Source of the DNA: Algoriphagus boseongensis
GTDB taxonomy: Bacteria > Bacteroidota > Bacteroidia > Cytophagales > Cyclobacteriaceae
Assembly (NCBI RefSeq): GCF_004362805.1
Contig: NZ_SNYF01000005.1
Span: 1,134,592 to 1,198,591, forward strand
DNA: 64,000 bases
Direction: 5' to 3'
Shown: positions 53,893-63,200 of the stretch, piece after piece
Position numbering within the stretch: position 1 is the stretch's first letter
Layout: each line of letters begins with the position of its first letter
Position numbers and translations under genes: made by a program
The notes under the pieces: model-generated
The model's input: only the letters and a program-made list of their open reading frames with translations
Databases searched by the model: none
Told to the model about the DNA's origin: nothing

Positions 53893-55590
53893 TTAATTTT
53901 TGAAATTTTTATAACCCTCATAATTTCCTTGATAAAGCACTTTACCGGAGTCCATCAGGATCACCTTATCTGCTTTTTGAATTATCTCTTCTTCTTCAGA
54001 AACCATAACCAAGGTCCAGCTTCCTTTGAAGAAAAAGTCAACCAAACTAGCTTTCAATTCAGGCTTGATAAACTGCAAGGTGTTTTCCATAATCAATGCT
54101 TTTGGATAACCCACCAAACCTCGGGCAGTAATGATCTGCTGAGCTACAGATCTGGAAATTCCCTTTCCCTCGGGTTGAAGCATGGTATCCAGACCATTTG
54201 GAAGGTGATAGATAAAATCCTTCAATCCAGTTAATTCAATGAGATAATCCAGTTGGGTATTTTCAAAATCTCTTCCGATTAGAATATTCTCCCTGATAGT
54301 TCCGTGGAAGATTTGCTGGACATCCAGAAAATCTCCCACCATCCCCCTATATTTTTCAAGATTGATGTACTCCAAAGAAAGATCATTAACCAAAACCTTT
54401 CCTTCATAATCCTCGTAAAGACCAGCAAATAAGGCCAGAGTGGCACTTTTTCCACTTCCGCTTTTTCCGGTTATGACTACTTTTTCACCAGCTTCAATAG
54501 CAAGGTTCACTCCTTTTAGAATTGGAGAAAGTGCATCTTGAGGCTGAAAAACCAAATCCTGCATGGCATACTTTAAGCCCCCATTTTCTGATTGGATCAC
54601 CTTTTCATTAGAGGAATGATGCTCCATATCCAAGTCCATCACATGACCTAATTTTTCAACTGCCACCAAGGTGTCATAAACCGTTTCAAGAGATAGAATC
54701 AACTTCTCCACCGAGTTGATGACCAATACAATGATGACTTCTGCAGCTACAAACTGGCCTATGGATATCTGGTCATTGATAAGAAGTAAACTTCCCGCCA
54801 AAAGTAAGCTGGTGACAATAAGTACTTTAAAGCCGACCATTACCTTGTACTGGAAAATCAGCACAGAAAAGTGTTTGGAACGGAATTCCACATATTTCTG
54901 AAGTAGCTTATCCACTCTTAAAATCGGAAGGCGGGTATGTCCAACCAATTTAAACGTATTCAAAGTCCTTCCAACCTCCTCCAACCAATAGGCCGCTTGA
55001 TACTTATAAGAAGATTCTTTCATCGCTGTTTCCATTCCCTTAGGTCCTGTCAGATAAAAAATTAAGGTCAATAGTCCGATCAGAACAAGCCCAAAAAGAA
55101 TAAAAGTAGGATGGTAAATAGATAAGAGAAGTAAACCGAAAATCACTTGCAGAAGGGCTGCAGAAAATTCAATCAGGATTTTTGCCATCCCTTTTTGAAG
55201 GTTCACCGAATCAAAAAATCGGTTAACGATCTCAGGAGCATATTCCCCATGAAGAATCTCGGTTTTTACTTTTGGTAAGCGATAGGCAATGGAAAGTCCA
55301 GCTTTGGTGAAAATTCTTTGCTGCAATTTTTCCATGATCTGCAACTGAGAAATCTGAAGGAAACCACCAAAAATCACCCCCAAAGCCACAATAACGACCA
55401 AAATCACCCAGGAAGTAGTAATCCTTCCCCCTAAAATAAAATTCAGAATAGCCTGAATTCCCAAAGGCAAGGAAAGGGTAATGAGCCCGTTCAGAACAGC
55501 ATAGAAGTAAATGGCATAGACCTGTTTTTTCTCCTCTTTTAAAAGACTAAAAAACCTGGCAGTCGGAGTTAGATCTGAGGAATTATGCAT
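53893..55590 (-). CDS. ABC exporter with degenerate ATPase motifs
   Basis: A half-transporter of the type I exporter fold: six helices in about residues 20-310 and a nucleotide-binding domain from about 340. Walker A is intact (GKSGSGKSA). The other motifs are altered: the Q-loop Gln is replaced (GDFLDVQQIF), the signature LSGGQ reads ISRSV, Walker B reads ALIMENTL with Asn where the catalytic Glu should be, and the H-loop His is replaced (VMVSEEEE). ATP may be bound but normal hydrolysis seems unlikely. There is no N-terminal peptidase domain. It sits in a tetR-ABC-hlyD-tolC operon; no second ABC gene is near. Confidence 0.87.
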   Translation of the reverse strand: MHNSSDLTPTARFFSLLKEEKKQVYAIYFYAVLNGLITLSLPLGIQAILNFILGGRITTSWVILVVIVALGVIFGGFLQISQLQIMEKLQQRIFTKAGLSIAYRLPKVKTEILHGEYAPEIVNRFFDSVNLQKGMAKILIEFSAALLQVIFGLLLLSIYHPTFILFGLVLIGLLTLIFYLTGPKGMETAMKESSYKYQAAYWLEEVGRTLNTFKLVGHTRLPILRVDKLLQKYVEFRSKHFSVLIFQYKVMVGFKVLIVTSLLLAGSLLLINDQISIGQFVAAEVIIVLVINSVEKLILSLETVYDTLVAVEKLGHVMDLDMEHHSSNEKVIQSENGGLKYAMQDLVFQPQDALSPILKGVNLAIEAGEKVVITGKSGSGKSATLALFAGLYEDYEGKVLVNDLSLEYINLEKYRGMVGDFLDVQQIFHGTIRENILIGRDFENTQLDYLIELTGLKDFIYHLPNGLDTMLQPEGKGISRSVAQQIITARGLVGYPKALIMENTLQFIKPELKASLVDFFFKGSWTLVMVSEEEEIIQKADKVILMDSGKVLYQGNYEGYKNFKN

Positions 55591-56260
55591 TGGAGATTGT
55601 TTTTACAACAAGTTGGTGAAAGAAATGATAACGACCACTACCCTCAGCGTTGGTTTCGGTCATTCCGGGTAAATGTTTGGAATTGAATTTTTGTAAAAGA
55701 GAGGATTCCATGACTGTTGAAACCAATGTTTTCGGAAACTTATAGCTTGGATTAATTTCTTGAATTATTTCAGAAATGCGTTCACCGAATTTGTAAACCT
55801 GAGAGAAAATTCCTGATTCATGCTCGGTATCTACACTCTTTGTAAGATATCCTTTTATGGATTCATTGACGACTAATTGATGCAATTGAATTGGGTCCAG
55901 GTAATCATTTTTACGATAAATCGGCCCTTCTACCATCAGCCGAATAGCAACTCCCAAACGCTCTTCCGGATCCTGAAGATTCGCGGTAGAAAAAACTAAA
56001 TTATGCTCCATCCAAGACCAATACCAGGCATTTAGATATAAAAGCAACATGTGTTTGTTATCAAAATACCGATATATCGCAGGTTCAGTGCTTCCGATTG
56101 CAGCCGCTAGCTTCTTGAAAGTAAAATTCTCCATTCCCAATTCTTGAATCAACCGAGTTCCTTCTTTTACAATAGAAACTCCCAAATCAGAACTGAAGGG
56201 GTCTTTTACAAACAAATTACCGCTGACATCCACTCGGATCTTTTTAAGGATAGCTTCCAT
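55583..56260 (-). CDS. TetR/AcrR family transcriptional regulator
   Basis: A one-component repressor of 225 residues. The helix-turn-helix lies at about 43-75 (MENFTFKKLAAAIGSTEPAIYRYFDNKHMLL), preceded by an unusually long 25-residue N-terminal tail. The C-terminal ligand-binding domain is helical. It is the first gene of the export operon, overlapping the ABC gene by 8 bases, so it very likely represses its own operon. An imperfect palindrome upstream at 56331 is a candidate operator. Confidence 0.9.
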   Translation of the reverse strand: MEAILKKIRVDVSGNLFVKDPFSSDLGVSIVKEGTRLIQELGMENFTFKKLAAAIGSTEPAIYRYFDNKHMLLLYLNAWYWSWMEHNLVFSTANLQDPEERLGVAIRLMVEGPIYRKNDYLDPIQLHQLVVNESIKGYLTKSVDTEHESGIFSQVYKFGERISEIIQEINPSYKFPKTLVSTVMESSLLQKFNSKHLPGMTETNAEGSGRYHFFHQLVVKTISNA

Positions 56261-56330
56261 CTAGCCTGTTTTTCAGATTCACTAAGTTAACGGGAGCTTA
56301 AAAGGAAAAGTTTGTAAATCTTTGATTTTT

Positions 56331-56347
56331 GTTAGTAATATTAACTG
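56331..56347. promoter_or_regulatory. candidate operator upstream of tetR
   Basis: GTTAGTAATATTAAC is a near-palindrome (6 of 7 half-site bases match around a central A), 71 bases before the tetR start. The motif plus the following TG matches bases 42426-42442 in 15 of 17 positions. Confidence 0.3.
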
Positions 56348-56407
56348 AATTAATAATAAAAATCTAAAAATGAGGTAATTACGAAGTTTAAATAGGGAAT
56401 AAAGTTA

Positions 56408-56797
56408 CTAGGAACCAGTCTTACTAACCCAGATTGCCCAAAAAATGAGAAGTGGATGAACTACCACTAATCTGACCCAACCTACCCATTCTGGTACGCA
56501 AAGTCCCTCTTGAACACAAGAACCAATTTGGATAAAATAAACATGGGAAGGAATAAAAGCGATAAGGAGGATCACGATTCCCCAGGATGCCATTTTTCTG
56601 GTTTTGGGAGAAACCAAAACTCCCAAGCCTAATGCCACTTCAAGAATTCCTGATCCCAGATTAATTGCAGAAGGAAATGGAAAGTAATCGGGAATCAGAG
56701 GAAGGTAAAACTCAGGATTAACAAAATGATTAATTCCTGCTACTGTGTAAAAAATTCCTAAGGAATATATCAGCAAAATTCTAATCCAACTCGACAT
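56408..56797 (-). CDS. DoxX family membrane protein
   Basis: A 129-residue protein with four helices of the DoxX/SURF4 type; GIFYTVAGINHFVNPEFYLPLIP is characteristic. Two Cys lie in a short periplasmic loop (SCVQEGLCVPEW) and could form a disulfide. The ATG at 56797 (MSSWIRIL) is preferred over an earlier in-frame codon. Function not defined for this branch. It follows the DUF983 gene in the same direction with a 70-base gap. Confidence 0.8.
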   Translation of the reverse strand: MSSWIRILLIYSLGIFYTVAGINHFVNPEFYLPLIPDYFPFPSAINLGSGILEVALGLGVLVSPKTRKMASWGIVILLIAFIPSHVYFIQIGSCVQEGLCVPEWVGWVRLVVVHPLLIFWAIWVSKTGS

Positions 56798-56867
56798 TTT
56801 GGTTTCAATGAAGTTTCTCTTCCTCAACAACAAAATCACCAAGTAGTTTGAAAAGAGGCTCTGAAAC

Positions 56868-57242
56868 TCAAAATCCCCGGTATTTCAGCTTTCCTGCAGC
56901 GTATTGATAGAGGGTTTTTGAATACCTCAACATCGCGGGTAGAAGAAAAATATTTAATACAACCACGGTACCGATATACATCCAAAGCTTCGGCTCTTTT
57001 ACCAAAACTGTCACGGATACCATGGAAGTAATTACCAAGGCCACTGAGAAGGCATAACTGATATACATGGCTCCATCGTAAAATCCCGGTTCCGGAATCA
57101 AGTTGGCTCCACAAACTTCACAATGTTTATTTACTGCGGTCAAACGGTTGAAGCTAAAGGCGGATACTGGAAAAAGTTTGCCATTTCGGCATTTGGGGCA
57201 GGAACAAGTGGCGATTGCTTTTCCTAAACTGGTAGTGCTCAT
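56868..57242 (-). CDS. DUF983 zinc-ribbon membrane protein
   Basis: A 124-residue protein with an N-terminal zinc ribbon (CSCPKC near residue 13, then CEVCGAN near residue 37) and two membrane helices after the typical GFYDGAMYISYAFSVAL. Related genes are common in Bacteroidota and alpha-proteobacteria, and their function is unknown. It may be in one unit with doxX. Confidence 0.88.
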   Translation of the reverse strand: MSTTSLGKAIATCSCPKCRNGKLFPVSAFSFNRLTAVNKHCEVCGANLIPEPGFYDGAMYISYAFSVALVITSMVSVTVLVKEPKLWMYIGTVVVLNIFLLPAMLRYSKTLYQYAAGKLKYRGF

Positions 57243-57297
57243 TGGTTTTTTTTCGAATTTAAAGAGGTGAAAAAGGTATATGTTGTGCTAAATATCA

Positions 57298-57322
57298 CAA
57301 AAAAAGGAAGCAGGGCTTCCTT
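57298..57322 (-). terminator. terminator after the 66-residue protein gene
   Basis: The stem AAGGAAGC/GCTTCCTT with a 3-nt loop. On the minus strand it is followed by a T-run directly after the stop at 57326. Confidence 0.75.
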
Positions 57323-57325
57323 CTC

Positions 57326-57526
57326 TTAAATTTCATCTAAATCGTAGTCTTTTCCTCTACCCCATCGGAGTAATTCCTCGATTGTATACCATTCAAGGGT
57401 ATCCAAATCTTTGATTTTAAAGTTGGTGTCAGACAATCTTGACATAATCTCAATCTTCCTCACCTCTCCCATATTGATGAGTCGGTATTTTCTACCGACT
57501 CGAAGATTATCCAACCCTATTGCCAT
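57326..57526 (-). CDS. small conserved hypothetical protein (66 aa)
   Basis: A 66-residue acidic-ended protein without signal or membrane helix. It looks like a small beta-barrel followed by a helix: LRVGRKYRLINMGEVRKIEIM, then FKIKDLDTLEWYTIEELLRWGRGKDYDL. I recall similar short unnamed proteins in other Cytophagia genomes. Its start shares one base with the stop of the DUF4920 gene, so translation is coupled, and a terminator follows. The overlap and the terminator make it a real gene; the function is unknown. Confidence 0.75.
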   Translation of the reverse strand: MAIGLDNLRVGRKYRLINMGEVRKIEIMSRLSDTNFKIKDLDTLEWYTIEELLRWGRGKDYDLDEI

Positions 57527-58041
57527 TAAGCTTTCGATTTAATCAATACTCCGGTAGCTTCGAAAGTAATTTCTTTCTTAGGCTCAGTGATTGCTTCTAC
57601 TTCCTCTTTGGTTTTACCCTGATCTTCTGCATAATGACGAAGTGTTTCCACATCAGTTTCGGTCAAAGTAGCGACTCCTTCCATTACGATTGGGAATCCT
57701 TGGGAATTGGTAGGAAGGAAAAATCCATAATCTTTGAATGTCACTCGCATGGAATTTCCATCTGGAAGATCCATGGTAAACCAACATCCCTTTTTTGTAC
57801 AGACTTCCTTGATTTCACCGGTAATTTTTCCCTGAAAAGTCCCTTCATTTTCTACTTTGGAAACCATTTCGGCTGGAGTCAGGATTTGCTCTTCTTTTAC
57901 GATATCTCCGTAATTACCTGGTACAACCTCTGCTTCACCGATTACTTCATAAGTTGTCTGAACAGATTCTTCGGTGGCCTGCTTGCAGGAAAATGAAATT
58001 GCCGCCAATGCGAATACAGCTAAGAAAAGTGTCTTTTTCAT
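57526..58041 (-). CDS. DUF4920 lipoprotein
   Basis: A 171-residue lipoprotein (signal ending AISFSC, Cys19). The DUF4920 domain is seen in FQGKITGEIKEVCTKKGCWFTMDLPDG and DYGFFLPTNSQG, with a CxxxxC pair that could bind metal or form a disulfide. The ATG at 58041 (MKKTLFLAV) starts the signal; the open frame extends 7 codons further. A -7 box lies 19 bases upstream. The coupled 66-residue gene follows. Function unknown. Confidence 0.88.
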   Translation of the reverse strand: MKKTLFLAVFALAAISFSCKQATEESVQTTYEVIGEAEVVPGNYGDIVKEEQILTPAEMVSKVENEGTFQGKITGEIKEVCTKKGCWFTMDLPDGNSMRVTFKDYGFFLPTNSQGFPIVMEGVATLTETDVETLRHYAEDQGKTKEEVEAITEPKKEITFEATGVLIKSKA

Positions 58042-58059
58042 ATTTTTTGATTTAGTCTT

Positions 58060-58067
58060 CAAAAATA
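58060..58067 (-). promoter_or_regulatory. putative -7 promoter box of the DUF4920 gene
   Basis: TATTTTTG on the minus strand matches TAnnTTTG and ends 19 bases before the start codon. No good -33 element is seen. Confidence 0.35.
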
Positions 58068-58249
58068 GTTCAAATGCGCAATGGATAAAAATCTTATTTA
58101 TTGATTCCTAAGCGGATTGAAATGAAAACAGAGGGAATTTTCAATTTTTTCAATTTTGAAAAACTTTTTGATTAATTCCTCCAATAAAACTTCAGATTCT
58201 TTGACAATCCCTTAATTTTACAGTGAAAATTACCTATTGACCCTGCATC

Positions 58250-60142
58250 ATGCCTCAAACCAAAAAATTCATCATTGATTTTGACAGTACATTTACCAGA
58301 GTAGAAGCATTGGATATTTTAGGAGAGATTTCTCTTCAGGGAGATCCTGAAAAATCCACCAAACTCCAAGCTATAAAAGACATCACTGATAAAGGAATGG
58401 AAGGATCGATCACCTTCCGGGAAAGTTTGGAAAAAAGACTGGATATTCTCAAGGCGGATAAATCTCAAATTTCCAATCTTATTGCAGCACTAAAGCAAAA
58501 GGTTTCCAAATCCTTTGAAAGAAATAAGGAATGGTTTCAGGATAATTCTGATGATGTGTACATTATATCCAATGGTTTCAAGGACTTTATCATTCCTATT
58601 GTTGCGGATTACGGAATCAAAAAGGAGAATGTCTTTGCCAATGATTTTGTCTATGATGAATCCGGAAAAATCATTGATTTCAATCGGGAAAATCCTCTTT
58701 CCAAAAACAACGGAAAAGCAGAAACGATCAAAAATGTCAATTTGGAGGGAGATATTTATGTGATCGGAGATGGCTATACCGATTATGAAATCAAAGCTTC
58801 TGGATTGGCCAATAAATTTTATGCCTTTACAGAAAATGTTCATCGACCTAGAGTGACTAGCCAAGCAGATCACATCGCACCGAGTTTTGACGAAATTTTA
58901 TACATCAATAAATTGAACACGAAGTTTTCTTACCCAAAAAGCCGAATTAAAGTTCTCCTGCTTGAGAATGTACATCCTATTGCAGTAGACCTTCTTCGTG
59001 AAGAAGGTTACCAAGTGGAAGTGGCAACTGGAGCCATGAGTGAAGAAGAACTCTGCGAAAAAATTCAAAGCGTATCCATCTTGGGAATTCGCTCCAAAAC
59101 CAATGTCACTAAAAAAGTATTGGAAAACGCTAATAGGCTATTGGCTATTGGAGCATTTTGTATTGGAACAAATCAGATTGATCTGGAGGAATGCCAAAAG
59201 AGAGGAATTGCGGTATTTAATGCCCCCTTCTCCAATACCCGCTCAGTAGTAGAAATGGCAATCGCCGAAATTATCTTTTTAATGAGAAGATTTCAGGATA
59301 AGTCTGTGGGAATGCACCAAGGAAAATGGGACAAATCCGCCACTGGGTCTTTTGAAATCAGAGGTAAAAAACTCGGCATCGTCGGTTATGGAAATATTGG
59401 AGCTCAACTTTCTGTTTTGGCAGAAAACATGGGTATGAATGTTTTCTACTACGATGTCATTGAAAAGCTTGCCTTGGGAAATGCAACAAAGGTGAATTCC
59501 TTGGAAGAATTGCTGTCTACTTGTGATGTTATTTCACTCCATGTTGATGGGCGAAAAGACAACAAATGCCTGATTGATAAGGAGAAAATCAGTAAAATGA
59601 AGCCTGGAGCTCTTTTAGTCAATTTAAGTAGAGGACACGTAGTTGACATTCCTGCTTTGAGAGACGCGATTCTTTCTGGTCATTTGGGTGGTTGTGCTGT
59701 GGACGTTTTCCCAGAAGAACCAAAAAACAACAAAGAACCTTTTGAATCTGAGTTAATTGGATTACCCAATACAATCCTTACCCCACATATTGGAGGAAGC
59801 ACCTTGGAAGCACAAGAAAATATTGCCCGATTTGTTCCGGGAAAAATCATGGAATACATCAATACGGGAAATACCTTCAATTCCGTAAACTTCCCGAATA
59901 TTCAATTGCCATTCTTGAAGGATGCGCATAGATTGATTCATATCCATCACAATGAGCCTGGGGTTTTGGCGAAAATCAACCAAGTCTTAGCCAACTTCAA
60001 CATCAACATCGTAGGACAATACCTCAAGACTAATGAGAAAATTGGGTACGTAATTACTGATATTGACAAAGCTTACGATGCTGATGCCATCGAGGCACTA
60101 AAAAATATTCCCGGAACTATCCGTTTTAGGACGCTTTATTGA
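58250..60142 (+). CDS. serA: phosphoserine phosphatase-phosphoglycerate dehydrogenase fusion (SerB-SerA)
   Basis: A 630-residue fusion. Residues 1-220 are a HAD phosphatase of the SerB type with all four motifs: DFDSTFT (10-16), Ser in YIISNGF, Lys in NNGKAETI and GDGYTDYE. Residues about 230-630 are D-3-phosphoglycerate dehydrogenase with NAD motif GIVGYGNIG, Arg and Glu active-site regions, the His in PHIGGSTLEAQ and a C-terminal ACT domain (HHNEPGVLAKINQVL) for serine feedback. One polypeptide thus covers the first and last steps of serine synthesis, missing only SerC. Known architecture in Bacteroidota, usually annotated only as SerA. Confidence 0.93.
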   Translation: MPQTKKFIIDFDSTFTRVEALDILGEISLQGDPEKSTKLQAIKDITDKGMEGSITFRESLEKRLDILKADKSQISNLIAALKQKVSKSFERNKEWFQDNSDDVYIISNGFKDFIIPIVADYGIKKENVFANDFVYDESGKIIDFNRENPLSKNNGKAETIKNVNLEGDIYVIGDGYTDYEIKASGLANKFYAFTENVHRPRVTSQADHIAPSFDEILYINKLNTKFSYPKSRIKVLLLENVHPIAVDLLREEGYQVEVATGAMSEEELCEKIQSVSILGIRSKTNVTKKVLENANRLLAIGAFCIGTNQIDLEECQKRGIAVFNAPFSNTRSVVEMAIAEIIFLMRRFQDKSVGMHQGKWDKSATGSFEIRGKKLGIVGYGNIGAQLSVLAENMGMNVFYYDVIEKLALGNATKVNSLEELLSTCDVISLHVDGRKDNKCLIDKEKISKMKPGALLVNLSRGHVVDIPALRDAILSGHLGGCAVDVFPEEPKNNKEPFESELIGLPNTILTPHIGGSTLEAQENIARFVPGKIMEYINTGNTFNSVNFPNIQLPFLKDAHRLIHIHHNEPGVLAKINQVLANFNINIVGQYLKTNEKIGYVITDIDKAYDADAIEALKNIPGTIRFRTLY

Positions 60143-60162
60143 TTCCACAGAAGGCAAAAATA

Positions 60163-60192
60163 GCAAAAGCCCCGAAAGATCGGGGCTTTTGC
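60163..60192. terminator. bidirectional terminator
   Basis: The 13-bp perfect stem GCAAAAGCCCCGA/TCGGGGCTTTTGC with a 4-nt loop, between the convergent serA fusion and the giant repeat protein. Confidence 0.85.
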
Positions 60193-60211
60193 GTTTCTGT
60201 TAGCTTTTGGA

Positions 60212-63200
60212 TTATTCTATTTTCACCAATCGCTTTGTGATTGTTTCAAATCCAATCTGTACCTGAATTTGATACAATCCGGCACTCAGGCTCTGTAGAT
60301 TTACATTTCGGATAAATCCACGCTCTTGGTAACCACTCTCCTCAAAGACCAGCCTACCCGCCGAGTCAAACAACCGAATGCTAACATCATTTGCCTGATT
60401 AAGATCCACCTTGATATTAGTTTCCTTGGATGCAGGATTTGGATAAACAGCCACTTGATTGGCTCCAATCTCTCGTGAAATTCGAATTTCTTTAGAAATA
60501 CTCTGTCCTACCCTATCAATACTTGTGACCGTGATACTGTACTCATAGCGGAGTTCACCTTTACCAATCCAAATTACCTGATTGCCATCTAACTCAAAGT
60601 CAATTGACGGATCAAGCTGATAATCATGGATATTGTCTGCAGGATCTTCAGTTTCCAGTACACCAATTACCTGGCCTTTTATCTGGTTTTTAGCGATCAC
60701 CGGATTGCTCAATGTAATATCCACTGCTTTTGGCTTATCCATCACTAGTACCATCATGCTGACTTTCTCATTGAGAGCGAAAGAATATTGCAAAGATTTC
60801 AACCTTCCCTCGATCTGATAAATACCAGGAGTCAAAGGATCGTAATCTTTTTCATTCCATTCTACCTCAAATTCCAAGGACTCTTCTAATTCGTCTACCG
60901 ACCAAGTATAGTCTTTCAGCTCTTCAAAAGGCGTATTCCAAGCGACTGTTACCAAAGCATTAGAATCAATGGATTTGTTTTTGCCTTTTGCAGGCATGTG
61001 GATTACGATATTTCCACCGGAAATTTCAGTATTAGCATCCGCAAAATCAGAACTTCCTAACTGATTGTCATAAACCGTATTTCCACTGATAGTTTCCCAA
61101 ATCTTTATTCTAAACTTATCTGATTCAGTTGATTCTTTGAGAGCGCCATCGATGGCAGACACCATAAATGAGTAGCCTTCTACACCATTAATTTTACCAG
61201 TTCCCTTATATATTCCTTTTGCCCCTGCAATTACCAAAGACATATCTTCATGAGAAGAACTGTTAAAGTTCAAGTCACCATTTTTAAACTGGAACTCTGT
61301 ATTTCCATCTACCCGATTACTTCCTTTTCTGTATTTAGCTACAAATCCAAAATTGGCTCGTCCTTCTAAATCAGGATCATTTAGATACGCACCTTTTGGA
61401 GACCAAATCCATCCACCTCCAGTAATAAATCCTCCATTAGGATCAAAGATTACAGCAAGGTCTGTTAAAGCTGTCCACTCATTACCGCATACATCTACAA
61501 GTACCAATTGGATCTGATATACACCCGCCTGTGAATAGGCATATTCTGCTGCAAAATTCTCAAATGGAGCCGTTAGAATGGTTTCATCACCATTATCCCA
61601 CACCCATTTTGCTTCTACAATTTCACCAGAAATAGACGCATTCACTTGAACAGGATTGTTGATTTGAATAGGATCAAGTGGACCTGAAATGCTTGTTACA
61701 GGTGAGGCATCAAGACAAGGATTATCAGAGCAAGACTCTGGTGATCCCGGATTTTTATTAGGATCCTGATCATCACAATCCAAATTATTATCAGCATAGC
61801 CTATTGGAGCTAAGCAGAAATATTCAGGTTGTGCATTTTCACTTCCATAGCCATCTCCATCCGCATCGATATAGAAGGCAGTTTGTACACCTTCGTCGAT
61901 TGTTCCATCACAATTGTTGTCCTTACCATCACAAAGCTCAGGAGCACCAGGATAAACCGTGTCGTCAGAGTCATCACAATCTGAATTATCTACCACATAG
62001 CCTTCAGCTGCGGCACAAGCAAATACTGCCTCAGCATTCACATCTCCATAGCCATCTCCATCCGCATCGATAAAGAAGGCAGTTTGTACTCCTTCGTCGA
62101 TCGTTCCATCACAATTGTTGTCTTTACCATCACAAACCTCAGGAGCACCAGGATATACCGTGTCGTCTGAGTCATCACAATCTGAATTATCAGTGACGTA
62201 GCCCTCTGGAGCCGCACAAGCATATACTGCCTCAGCATTCACATCTCCAAAGCCATCTCCGTCTACATCCATGTAGAAGGCAGTTTGTACACCTTCGTCG
62301 ATCGTTCCATCACAATTGTTGTCTTTGCCATCACACAGCTCAGGAGCACCAGGATATACCGTGTCGTCTGAGTCATCACAATCTGAATTATCAGTGACGT
62401 AGCCTTCTGGACCGGCACAAGCAAATACTGCCTCAGCATTCAAATCTCCATAGCCATCTCCGTCCGCATCGATATAGAAGGCAGTTTGTACACCTTCGTC
62501 GATTGTTCCATCACAATTGTTGTCCTTACCATCACAAACCTCAGGAGCACCAGGATAAACCGTGTCGTCAGAGTCATCACAATCACCTTCATTTGGAGTA
62601 AATCCATCATTATCTGAATCTAAATCTCCAGGATCTATAGTGTTAATACTTATTGTGACAATAGCAATGGCTGAACCCTGATTTCCGTTTACATCAGTTA
62701 AGGTCAAGGTGATGATATTCTCTCCTTCATCTGCAACAGTGAAATCAGTTTGACTTAATTGGTAACTCAAAATTCCACAATTATCGGTAGAGCCGTTATC
62801 CACATCTAATGGATTCAGAACAAGAGTTTGATCCGCATCAATTTCAAATGCTCGATTACGGGTCAAAACCACTGGAGCTTCATCGTCGGTAACAGTTACA
62901 TCGAAGCTGCAAGTAGATTGATTACCTGCTGCATCGGTGGCAGTATAAGTTACTCTTGTGGTACCAATTGGGAAAACTGAACCAGGTTCAAAGTTGCTTG
63001 TTAAGTTTACAACTCCACTATTATCTGTTGCAAATGGTTGACTCCAAGAAACTGTAGCTCCGCAGATTCCGGGATCATTTGAAACGGAAATATTTGTAGG
63101 ACACTCATTAATCATTGGATCAATATTGTCTTCACTTTCTGAAATAGTTACTCTGAAACTACATTCTGCAGAATTTCCAGAAACATCAGTAACCCGATAA

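Noticed and set aside
61804..62073. Plus-strand open frame rich in His inside the giant repeat gene
   Set aside because: It is the reverse reading of Asp-rich repeats on the minus strand; such shadows arise from the repeat composition.
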